DNA of 64,000 bases. Source: CAWGMT01 sp963823675. Its GTDB lineage: Bacteria > Planctomycetota > Planctomycetia > Isosphaerales > Isosphaeraceae. The stretch covers positions 744,001 through 808,000 of the forward strand of contig CAWGMT010000012.1 in assembly GCA_963823675.1 (NCBI GenBank), read 5' to 3'. Shown here one piece after another: positions 54,001 to 64,000 of the stretch. The notes under the pieces are model-generated. The model saw only the letters and a list, made by a program, of their open reading frames with translations. It was not told the DNA's origin and made no database searches. The translations under genes were made by a program, and so were the position numbers. Position 1 is the stretch's first letter. The number at the start of each line of letters is the position of its first letter.

Positions 54001-57000
54001 GGGGGCATGGGCGGCGCAAACGGTACCGGCATCGGCCATGGCCAGAGCGGTTCGGGCGCCGGCGGCGGGATTTATGCCGCCGGAGCGCTCAACCTTGCAG
54101 GCGGGGTCAGTCTCCAGAACAATCTCGCGACTTCGGGAGGCGGCATTTACACCACCGGCAAGCTCACGGTCGGTGCGATCACGTTATCAGATAACTCCGC
54201 GAATTTCGGCGGCGCGATCGCCAGCGCGAGCAAGCTGACCGTCAACGGCGCCACGTTCACCGACAACTCGGCCACCAACGGTGGTGCGATTTACGACACG
54301 GCGGGCCTTGCGCTTACGAGCGGCACGTTCACGGGCGACTCCGCCACCAATTTTGGCGGCGCTCTGGACATATCCGGGCCGATGACGATCTCGGGCGGTA
54401 TTTTCTCGGACAACTCGGCCTACGCCGGAGGCGCGATCTACACCGCCGGCTTGGCCACCATCACCGGCGCGAGCCTGACCGAGAACACGGCCAGTATCGG
54501 CGGGGCCGTGGCCAATGCCAGCACCGGGATTCTGACGGTCAGCAACCAGACCTTCAGCAGCAACACGGCTGACGACGGCGGCGCCATCGCCAACTCGGGC
54601 ACGCTGACTGTCTCCGGCGCGACGTTCACGGCAAACCTGGCGAACATTCTGGGCGGCGGGCTCTACAACTCGCTCGGCACCGCGACGGTTTCCAGTTCGA
54701 CCTTCTCGGACAATTCGGGCAACGTCGCCGGAGCCGCGAGCGGCTTCGTCGGCGGGGGTGGCATCGGCAACGACGGCGGCACTCTCATCCTGAGCTACCT
54801 GACCTTCTCGGGCAACACGGCCGCCGGCGGATATGGCGGCGGCATTGCGAGCGAAGCGGTCCAGGGCAAGGGCTCGGTCAGCCTGACCTACGGGACGCTC
54901 AGCGGAGACTCGGCGGAATACGGCGGGGCCGTGTCCAATTACGCCGCGATGACGGTCACCAACACGACCATGAGCAGCGAGGGGGCCGGCTACGGCGGGG
55001 CGGTCCAGAACGCGGGCACTCTGACCATGACCAACGCCACGCTGGCCGAGAACACCGCAGGAAACGCCGGCGGCGGCGTTTATAACAACTCCGGAACCTT
55101 GACCGCCGTCAACGTCACGATTGCCGAGAACATGGTCGATACCAACGGCGCTGGCGGGGGCCTGGACGCGGCGGGCGGCGTCGCCGTGCTCTACAACACG
55201 ATCGTGGCGGCGAACACGATGCAGGGGATGCCCGCGACCCCGAGCGATATCTTCACTTCGGGTACCGGAACGATCGGCGCGGCGAGCGCCTACAACCTGA
55301 TCGGCACCGGCGGCTCGGGCAGCATCCAGAACGGCTCCAAAGGCAACATCGTTTTGACCAGCCTTGCCGGGATCGGCCTGGCCCCGGCGGTGGCGGCGAA
55401 TGGCGGGCAGAATGCGACACTCGCGCTCCTGGCCGGTAGCCCGGCCATCGACGCCGGCAGCGCCAGCATCGCCGGCGTCACGGTGCCCACGGTCGATCAG
55501 CGCGGCGCCGTGCGCGGACCGGGCGGGGTCAATGCCGGGCCGAAACCCGACATCGGGGCCTACGAGGCCAGCTCGTCGTTCCTGGTCACGACCAACGCCG
55601 ACACGACCAGCGCCGGCACGCTGCGCGCGGCCATCGCCTGGAGCGATCTGAGCTCCAATGCCAACCCGGCCAACCTCGCGAACCCAGCGCCCAACACCGT
55701 GGTCTTCAACACCGCTTCCGGAGGCGCTTTCGCCAGCCCGCAAACGATCTTTTTGACCGGCGGCACGCTGGTGCTTTCCAACCCCACGACCGGGGTCGCA
55801 ATCGCCGGGCCTGGGGCGAGCCAGGTCACCATCAGCGGCAACAACGCCATCGGGGTCGTGATGGTGACTGCGGGCACGAAAGCGACACTCTCGGGCATCA
55901 CGATCACGGCGGGCTCGGCAGCCAACGGCGGCGGCGTCGACAACCAGGGGGGCAACCTTACTCTCATGAGCGCCGCCGTCTCCTTCAACACGTCGAGCAA
56001 CGACGGCGGCGGAATTGAAAATGCCGCGGGCGGCACGCTCTCTGTGATCAACTCGCAAATCGCGTCCAACAGCTCCTTGCAGGGTGGAGGCGGCATCTCC
56101 AACGAATCGGGCGGAACGTTGTCGCTTGCGGGGGCGACAATCAGCGGCAACGCGGCGGCATCCGGCGGCGGCGTGCTCAACCAGGGCACGTTGTCGATCA
56201 CCGGAACCACGTTTTCCGGCAACTCGGCCACGGTCGGCGGCGGCGGCCTGTCCAGCGTGAGCTCGACGCCGGTTGCGATTCAAAGCTCGACGTTCACGGG
56301 CAACTCGGCGCCGGAGGGCGGCGGAATCTACGCGACCGGGACCTTGACCGTCACCGCCAGCATGATCTCGGGCAATTCGGCGACGGGGCCCGGCGGCGGC
56401 ATCGCCAGCACCGGCAGTCTGACGGTCGCCAACACGACGCTCACAGGGAATACCGCGACGGGCGCCGGCGGCGGCATCGACGGGCTGGGTGCCTTGGCGC
56501 TCAATCAGAGCACGGTTTCTGCCAACAAGGCGGGCTCGGGTGGCGGGATCGCCATCGGCAATCAGGCCACCGGGACGATCACCGACAGCAACCTCACCGG
56601 CAACTCCGCCACCACGCTGGGCGGCGGCGTTTTCAACCTGGGCGCGTTGACGGTCACGCGCAGTACCTTCTCGACCAACGCCGGCCCGACCGGCGGCGCT
56701 ATCTATAACAGCGGCGTGGGCGCCCTGGGGCTGACCAACAGCACCCTGGCCAACAACACCGCCGCGACGGCGGGTGCTGGCATCTACAATCTCGCCGGCC
56801 TGACCGCCGTGAACACGACGATCGCCGATAACAGCGTCACGGCGGGGTCCGGCGGCGGGCTTGACGCCGTCGCCGGGATCGCCAACCTCTACAACACGAT
56901 CGTCGCGCTCAATACCCATGGCGTGGGTGTGACGCAGGCCGCCGACGACATCGTGGGGTCTCCTGTGACGGTCGCAACGTCGAGCGCCTATAACCTGGTT

Positions 57001-60000
57001 GGTGCCGGCGGCTCAGGCGGGATCATCAACGGCAATAACGGCAATCTGGTCGGGGTCGCCAATCCGGGCCTGGGCCCCCTGGCGAACAACGGCGGCCCGA
57101 TGCAGACGATCGCGCTCCTGGCGGGCAGCCCCGCGATTGACGCGGGAACCATGAGCATTCCGGGCATCACGGTGCCGGCCGGCGACGAGCGCGGCGCCGA
57201 GCGCGGCCCGGCCGGGCTCAATGCCGGGCCGACGGTCGATATCGGCGCATACGAAGCGAGCTCGTCCTATGTCGTCATCGCGACGGCTGACACCGGCGCG
57301 ATCGGGACGTTGCGCACGGCGGTGGCGTGGGCCAACCTGAGCACGAATGCCAACCCAGCGAATCTGGTGATGCCCGCGCCCAATACGATCACCTTCGACA
57401 GCTCGGGCCAGTTCTCGACCCCGCAGACGATCACGCTCTCGGGTGGTCCGATCAGCTTGTCCGGAACCAGCGAGGCTGAGTCGATCGTCGGCCTCGGGCC
57501 GAACATGGTGACGATCTCCGGCAATAACGCCTCGGGCGTGATTGCGGTGGGCAGCGGCGTGAACGCCACGATCACGGGCCTGACGATCACCGGCGGATTG
57601 GCGGCGGCCGACGGCGGCGGCATCGACAACGCCGGAACCTTGACGGTTAGCAACCTGGTGGTTTCGGGCGACGCGGCCGTGGCCGGCGGCGGCATCGCCA
57701 ACGAGGCGAGCGGAGTGCTCAGCTTGACCGGCAACGTCAACGTGACCGGCGACTCGGCACTGACCAACGGCGGCGGCCTCATGAACGCGGGCTCGCTCAC
57801 GCTGTTGCATTCGTCGATTGCCGGCAACACCGCCTCCGTTGGGGGCGGCATTTACAATAGCGGCACGCTTTCGCTCGACCAGACTCCGGTCAGCGGCAAC
57901 ACGGCAACGACCAACGGAGGCGGCGTCACCAACACCGGCACGATGGCGATCTTGTATGCGACCCTCAGTAACAACCAGGCCGTCGGCACGCTCACAAACC
58001 CCGCCGCGAGTGGCGGAGCCGCCGACAACAGCGGCACGCTGACTGTCACCAACTCGACGCTCAACAGCAACACCGCGGCGACGGCTGGCGGCGGCATCGA
58101 AAACGAAGCGACCGGCACGCTCACGCTGACCAACGCCACGCTGGCCGCCAACTCGGCGACCAGCGGCGGCGCCCTGGATAACAAGGGCACGTCGTTCTTC
58201 ATCAATTCGACCGTCGCCTACAACACGGTGAGCGGCGGTACCGCCGGCGGTCTCGATCTCGAGTCGGGCGGCCGGGCGACTCTCTATAACTCGATCGTCG
58301 CGCTCAACACGCTCGTGAGCGGGCTGAGCACGTCGGCCAGCGATATCTTCGGGTTCGTTTCGGCCGCCAGTCTCTCCAACATGGTCGGAACCGGCGGCGC
58401 GGGCGGAATGCAGAACAACGCCAACGGCAATCTGATCAACGTGGCGAAACCGGACCTGGGGATGCTGAGCAACAACGGCGGCCCCACCGAGACGATTGCA
58501 CTGCTCGCGGGCAGCCCGGCCATGGACCATGGGACGGCATCGATACTCGGCGTCAGCATCCCGACCACCGACGAGCGCGGCGCCGTGCGCGGGCCGGCCG
58601 GCCTCAATGCCGGCAATGCTCCCGACATCGGTGCGTATGAGGCCAGCTCGTCGTTCGTCGTCACCTCGCCGTCCAATACCCTCGATGCCGGCACCTTGCG
58701 AACGGCCGTGAGCTGGGCGGATTTCAGCACCAACGCCAATCCGGCCAACATCGCCACTCCGGCGCCGAATACGATCGTCTTTGACACGACCGGCGTCTTC
58801 TCCAGCCCGCAGACGATCAACCTGAACGGCTTTACGCAGTCACTCTCCAACCCGAGCACGGGCTTGACGATCAATGGTCCCGGCGCCGGCATTGTAACGG
58901 TCAGCGGCAACCAGGCCGGCGGCGTCTTCGTGGTGCCCTCGGGCGCGACGGTTGCACTTTCGGGCATCACCATCACGGGGGGATCGGCCACCGACGGCGG
59001 CGGCGTGGACAACTCCGGGACGCTCAGCGTGACCAACGCGACGATCAGCGGCAATTCGGCTGTCAATGGCGCCGGCATCGACAACGAGGCCGGCGGCATC
59101 TTGACCGTCCAGAGCAGCACGTTCACGGGTAACACCGCGACGAGCGACGGCGGCGGCATCGCCAACAGCGGGACAGCGACCCTGACCAATACCACGCTGG
59201 CCGCCAACTCGGCCGCGCAGGGCGGCGGCATCTTCAATGCCGGCACCCTCACGGCGGTCAATGTCACGATCGCGTATAACACCGTCACGAGCGGCGGCTC
59301 GGGGGGCGGCCTCGACCAGTCCAAGGGCACCGCGCTTCTGGCCAACACGATCATCGCGAAAAACACCGCCGGCGCGACGGCCAGCGACATCGCCGGCACG
59401 GTGTCGAGCGCAAGTTCCTACAATTTGATCGGGACGGGCGGCCCGGGAGGCCTCTCGAGCGGACCGCCGGGAAACAACCAGGTGGGCGTGGCCAATCCAT
59501 TGCTGGCGCCTGGGTTGGGCAACAACGGCGGTCCGACGCAGACGATCGCGCTCCTCCCCAACAGTCCTGCGCTCGATATGGGCAGCTCGCAAATTGCCGG
59601 CGTGAGCGTTCCCAAGCTCGACCAGCGGGGCGCAGTGCGCGGACTGACGCCGGATATCGGCGCTGTATGAAACCTCGTCAACCTACCTCGTCACGTCAAC
59701 GGCCGATTCGCTCAATACCGGTACATTGCGGTCGGCGGTCAACTGGGCCGATTCCAATCCCACGGCGGCCGGTTCCGGCCCCAACCAGATCCTGTTCGAC
59801 ACGACGGGCGCGTTTGCGACCCCCCAGACGATCACCCTCTCGCCCAACCTGGGCACTTTGGAGCTCACCGACACTGCGAACCCGGTGGTGATTTACGGCT
59901 CCGGCGTCGTGTCGGTGAGCGGAAACGGGGCAGTCGGCGTCTTCTCGGTCGCAGCCGGCGTGACGGCCACAATGCAAAACTTGACCATCACCCTGGGCAG

Positions 60001-62285
60001 CGCCGATTCCGGCGGCGGAATCCAGAATAGCGGCAGCCTGCTGATCGAAAACGACACCTTCACCAGTAATGCCGCCGTCTATTACGGCGGCGCGATCTAC
60101 AACGTTGGCGGCGCACTCGACGTCATTGGCAGCACCTTCACCAACAACACGGCGACATTCGGTCAGGGTGGCGGCATCGACAACACCGAATCCGCGAGCG
60201 GCACGCTGGGAACGCTTACCGTTTCCAACAGCAGCTTCACGGGCGGCGTGGCGTTCCAGGGTGGAGCGATCAATAACAAGTACGGCACTCTGACGGTGAC
60301 CGGCAGCAACCTGCAGAATAACGCGGCGACCGAGGGCGGCGGCATCTTCAACAATGCGACGGCCTCGGTCTCCGGCTCGACAATCGCCAACAACGTCGCA
60401 CACGACGGCGGCGGCATCGCCAACGACCTGATCGGTACGCTCTCCGTGTCGAACAGCACGATTGCAGACAACTCGGGCGGAAACAACGGCGGCGGCCTCA
60501 ATAGCGCCGGGATCTCGACGATCGTCAACAGCACGATCGCCTATAACTCGGTCATTCCCGGCGGACCGGGCGGCGGCATCGACGTTCAACTCCGGGACGA
60601 CGACCCTGTACAACACGATCGTCGCCCAGAACACCGCCGGCACGGGCGCTACGGCGACCCCCAATGACGTGTCCGGGACGCTGGCCCCGGCCAGCGAGTA
60701 CAACTTGATCGGATCAGCGGGCGGCGGGCTTGCCAATGGGGTTGACAACAACATCGTCAAGCCCGCGGTCCTGGGGCTCGGGACGTTCGGCAACTACGGC
60801 GGTCCGCTCGAGACCGTGTCGCTTCTATCGACCAGCCCCGCGATCGACGCGGGCGCCAACACGATCGTCGGAGTGACGATTCCGACGTTCGACGAACGCG
60901 GCGCGGTGCGTGGGCCGGCCGGGCTGAACGCCGGGCTCTACGTCGATATCGGCTCGTACGAGGCCAGCTCGTCCTACCTGGTAACCACGACCGCCGATGG
61001 GACCACCGCCGGCACGCTGCGTGAGGCCGTGAGCTGGGCCAACCAGAGCACGAACGCCAACCCGATCAACGTCAAGACCCCGGCCCCGAACACGATCCTC
61101 TTCGACACGACCCACGCCTTCTTGGCGCCGGAGACGATCACGCTCACAAGCGGCACGCTGGCCCTGACCAACACGACCACCGCCGTCGCGATCACCGGCC
61201 CGAGCTCAAGCGCGAATGCGGTCACCATCAGCGGCGGCGGGCTCTCCGGTGTGCTGAGCGTTGCCGCCAACGTCAACGCCTCCGTGAGTTATCTCACGAT
61301 CACGGGAGGCTCGGCCGACGTCCCGACCGGCCCCAGCGACGGCGGCGGCATCGACAACTTCGGCACGCTCACCATCACCGACTCGACTCTGAGCAACAAC
61401 TCGGCCATCGACGGCGGCGGAGTCGCCAACGAGCTGGGGGGAACCCTCAACCTGGTCGCATCCACTGTCGCGGCCAACTCGGGCACCGCGGGCGGCGGCA
61501 TTTACAATAATGGCACGCTCTCGGTGATCAATGCGACGGTCGCGAACAACACCGCCGCACTTGGCGGCGGGATCTTCAACACCGGAACAACCCAGATCAA
61601 TGGGACCGTACTCGGGGGCGTCCTCACGGCCGTCAACAGCACGATCGTTTACAACGCCGCGCTCCTCGCTGGGCAGGGAGGAGGGATCCAGACGACCACG
61701 GCCACCGTCGGGCTCAACAACACGATTGTCGCGCTCAACACGGCGGTGACTCTCCTGGGAACGGCCCCGAGCGATATCAGCGGCACCGTCGCGACGTCGA
61801 GCGCCTATAACCTGATCGGCACCGGCGGCGCCGGCGGTCTGACTACTGGCACCGACGGCAACCAGGTCAATGTGGCCAATCCGGGGCTGGGCACTCTGGC
61901 CTACAACAACGTGGGCACCGCCGGCACGACCCAGACCATCGCCCTGCTTGCCGGCAGCCCGGCGATCGGCAAGGGCAGCTCGACAATCGTCGGCGTGACC
62001 GTGCCCACGACCGACCAGCGGGGCGTCGCCCGGCCCAAGACCACCGTCGATATCGGAGCGTATCAGTACTCGACCGCCGTGACCATTCCGCCGATCAATC
62101 CCCAGAAGACTGGCACGACGTCGTCAAGCTCCAGTGCGACCTCCTCCAAGCTGGTGGTCGGCTCGAAGACCACCAAACCGAGTGCCGGGTCGGCGGCGAA
62201 GCTCCACGCGGCCGCCAAGTCCAAGCCGGCTCACCAGGCCTTGGCCGTCAAGAAGGTCGTGAAGGTCGTCAAAGGCGGCAAGTGA
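51097..62285 (+). CDS. Giant sedolisin (S53)-beta-helix surface protein, two single-base frameshifts
   Basis: About 3730 residues when two extra bases are removed (near 59664, where GAYETSSTYLVT resumes, and near 60584, GGGID/FNSGTTTLYN). The N-terminus has RRSVLPMLEDLESRLVLS (19-36), the planctomycete exported-protein leader type. Residues about 110-460 are a sedolisin peptidase: E197 and D201 in GWGIEIALDVEWAH, D286 in STGDDGSDFG, S391 in GGTSLASPVWAG, and calcium-type GIGYDLVTGIG. An Ig-like domain follows, then Gly-rich and beta-helix repeats (GGAIYDTAG, FTGNSAPEGGGIY) divided by repeats of PAIDAG...DQRGAVRGPGG...DIGAYEASSS. The tail is Ser/Lys-rich. Probably secreted and cell-surface. 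Confidence 0.85.
55540..62060 (+). repeat. Five repeated beta-helix modules in the giant gene
   Basis: DIGAYEASSS-type boundaries recur near 55560, 57250, 58640, 59660, 60960, with a final version at 62050. They cut the region into five modules of about 1690, 1390, 1020, 1300 and 1090 bases. Each starts with a TTNADTTSAGTLRAA-like block and ends with an LLAGSPAIDAGS-like block. The size differences come from different numbers of GGGI-type turns. Confidence 0.85.
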
Positions 62286-62328
62286 TCTTCGAGACCACGC
62301 TGGCGAAAAACCCTTCATTCTTACCTCT

Positions 62329-62374
62329 CTCCCCAGCCAGCGGCCCCGAGGCTGCTGGTTGGGGAGATCGCTTT
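62329..62374 (+). terminator. Intrinsic terminator after the giant gene
   Basis: Arms 62329-62341 (CTCCCCAGCCAGC) and 62354-62366 (GCTGGTTGGGGAG) pair at 12 of 13 bases, the thirteenth being a G-T wobble, and are followed by ATCGCTTTTC. It lies 44 bases after the stop codon. The rest of the gap, 62375-62772, holds nothing that I can support. Confidence 0.7.
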
Positions 62375-62772
62375 TCTGTCGCGGTGAAAAGCCGGCGCTG
62401 ACCGTATCCCGCAGCATCGTACGGTTCATACGTTCATCGAGATCGGGAAAGTCCGCTTGCTGTCTCCGGCGGGAAGGTCTATCATCCGCTCTACCTGATG
62501 CCGGGTCGGAACGGCAATGGAATGCAACCTCGTTGAGGTATCAGGGCAAATGGTCTTGCCCCACCCGAACTCGAGCCATTCACCACCGGGTTAACGCCGC
62601 GCCGGCCATTCCGCCGTCGCTGTCCCGTTACGCCGTCAGGCGTTGCCAGCTTCACTTTCGCCCAGATTTTCAAAACCGCCCAGTTTGGGAACGCGCCGCG
62701 ACCGGGAGGGAATGCGGAGCGACCGGTTCCCTTGGCGCGGTACGGCACCACGAGCCAAAGGAGAATCGCCCG

Positions 62773-64000
62773 ATGACCGTTCGCTCGAAGCCGCTACTGA
62801 TACTTTCCGGGTTCTTTCTGGTTGTGGCCTTGGTTGGAGTCGCCGCCATCACGATATCGCTTGCGCCGCGGTCGACGCAGGGGGTTTTGAAGCTAGGGCG
62901 AACGGCGCGGGCGGCCGGGCGATACGCGGACGCCGAGATCTATTACAAGCAGGCGCTTCAGCTCGAGGCCCGGAATGCGGCGATCCATGAGGAGTTCGCC
63001 GGGCTTTACAAGGAGTGGCTCGGGCATGGACCAGTGGAAAAGAGGCCGGCCCTGCGGCACGAGTGGCTCGACCGTATGGTGAGCGCCGCCAAGTATGACA
63101 AGGCCATGAAAGGGCCGCGTAAGGAGCTGCTGCTGGACGCAATGGCGCTGGATCTTGGGCCCGAATCGCTTTACTGGGCCAAGGAAGTGCTGAACGTGGA
63201 GCCGGAAAATCCCGACGCCCACTATGTGCAGGCGGCACTTGCGCTCGAGGGCCGGTCGCCCAATATTCCCGAGATCCGCCGGCACCTGAAGGTGCTTGAC
63301 GACAAGAAGGCACCGCCCGTCCGGCGGCTGTGGGTGCGCGCCAAGCTGGCCGACGCGATCGGAGACGCCGCGGCACGGGATGAAGCGACCGCGCAGGGCG
63401 CCAAGCTCGACTCCGAGTCGCTGCGCGACCCTGTTGATCTCCTGGCCCGCATGCGGCTGGCCTCTCTGGCGGTGAGCACGCAGGGCGACCCTGCGCGGCT
63501 CGATCAAGAAGTGCGCGGCCTGCTCGGGCTCTTGAAGGAGCTGGGCGACCCGCGCGATCTTGCCCCGACACGAGTCGCGCGACTGCGCGGTCTCCTGGAA
63601 TCGGCCCAGCGGGCCTTGATCCAGCGCAAGGGGCCGGCCGGGCCCGACGCGAGCAAGGCCATCGACCGGCTGGTCAATGCGATCGAAGTCGACCTCGACT
63701 CGATTTTTCGAACCGCGCTCTCGGGCGAGCATCAGGCTGATCTGCAAACGTACTACAATTACGCCGACCATCTGCGCCTCATGCAAAAGCGCGAGCGCTG
63801 TCTGGAGATTTGCGACCTGGGGCTCAAATCGCCCCAGGCCGCGCGGCCGGTCGCGGCGCCGACGGTGATGGGCCTGCATACCGTGGCTGTCGAGATGGCC
63901 CTGTCGCGTGCCGACGACAAGGCGCGTCTCGATAAGGCGGCGCCTCACATCAAGGCGCTTCTGGCCTCGACGGATACTCGATCCCAGGGGCTGGGACACC
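62773..64000 (+). CDS. Membrane-anchored TPR protein (partial)
   Basis: 409 codons, running off the right end. AAGGAGA lies about 9 bases before ATG 62773. An N-terminal membrane helix (LLILSGFFLVVALVGVAAIT) is followed by TPR-like helices (GRTARAAGRYADAEIYYKQA, LEARNAAIHEEFAGLYKEW; VLNVEPENPDAHYVQAALAL). In planctomycetes such proteins often work as scaffolds in exopolysaccharide or envelope assembly, but this is inferred. The order after the terminator suggests its own transcript. Confidence 0.75.
   Translation, partial: MTVRSKPLLILSGFFLVVALVGVAAITISLAPRSTQGVLKLGRTARAAGRYADAEIYYKQALQLEARNAAIHEEFAGLYKEWLGHGPVEKRPALRHEWLDRMVSAAKYDKAMKGPRKELLLDAMALDLGPESLYWAKEVLNVEPENPDAHYVQAALALEGRSPNIPEIRRHLKVLDDKKAPPVRRLWVRAKLADAIGDAAARDEATAQGAKLDSESLRDPVDLLARMRLASLAVSTQGDPARLDQEVRGLLGLLKELGDPRDLAPTRVARLRGLLESAQRALIQRKGPAGPDASKAIDRLVNAIEVDLDSIFRTALSGEHQADLQTYYNYADHLRLMQKRERCLEICDLGLKSPQAARPVAAPTVMGLHTVAVEMALSRADDKARLDKAAPHIKALLASTDTRSQGLGH

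Noticed and set aside
53340..54060. PE_PGRS-type Gly-rich gene
   Set aside because: The Gly-rich stretch is an internal part of the giant frame, with no separate start, and the flanks are beta-helix repeats.
51331..58530. Three long minus-strand frames (up to 910 codons) opposite the giant gene
   Set aside because: Their repeats are antisense copies of the beta-helix modules; the plus strand carries the S53 active site and module motifs.
62893..63999. 368-codon minus-strand frame at the right end
   Set aside because: The plus-strand TPR frame has a ribosome site, membrane helix and TPR pattern; the minus frame has none.

Overview
The window looks like a planctomycete chromosome segment, most likely Isosphaeraceae. 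The reasons are high G+C, an ECF sigma factor leading a row of Ser/Thr kinases that carry WD40 repeats, further kinases with planctomycete-type N-terminal domains, several Uma2-family genes or remnants, a flotillin FloA, an exported giant beta-helix protein that starts with an LEDLESR-type motif, and many short hairpin repeats between genes. No rRNA, tRNA, CRISPR array or intact transposase was seen.

Layout. 1-144 is the tail of a type II secretion/pilus GspF-like protein. 334-12937 (minus strand) is an ECF sigma factor followed by four related kinase genes: one intact (8722-12276), one with two single-base frameshifts (4625-8705), one split into kinase and WD40 halves (983-4574) and one deletion remnant (about 316-891). 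13377-17948 holds three transporters on the minus strand. 18074-19396 holds an HEQAH membrane protein and a VIT-family metal transporter. 19401-24305 holds a polysaccharide export lipoprotein, an acyl carrier protein and a three-gene unit (alpha/beta hydrolase, methyltransferase, GH3-like ligase). 24632-28673 holds a Uma2 remnant, an orphan HigA-like antitoxin, a zinc-ribbon membrane protein and a TIGR01777-type epimerase. 28768-40587 holds three further kinases, a HAD hydrolase, a complete Uma2 gene, an exported protein, 6-phosphogluconate dehydrogenase and two small membrane proteins. 41099-50287 holds an S55 (SpoIVB-type) peptidase, a beta-propeller protein, a Uma2 deletion remnant, FloA with a translationally coupled partner, a thioredoxin-like protein and a universal stress protein. 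51097-62285 is one giant gene for a sedolisin (S53) peptidase fused to a very long beta-helix region. A TPR protein runs off the right end.

How the parts may work together. The sigma factor and kinases form a signalling cluster in which the WD40/TPR parts are the likely sensor or scaffold. The ACP, GH3-like ligase, methyltransferase and hydrolase suggest acyl activation and modification beside an exopolysaccharide export gene. The giant protein, S55 peptidase, propeller and FloA belong to envelope and surface biology.

Reading caution. Thirteen apparent single-base indels interrupt eleven otherwise well-conserved reading frames across the window (nine deletions, four insertions). This pattern fits sequence error better than biology, so most of these genes are given as one CDS with the frame change noted. 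Clear exceptions, where large parts are missing, are listed as pseudogenes.
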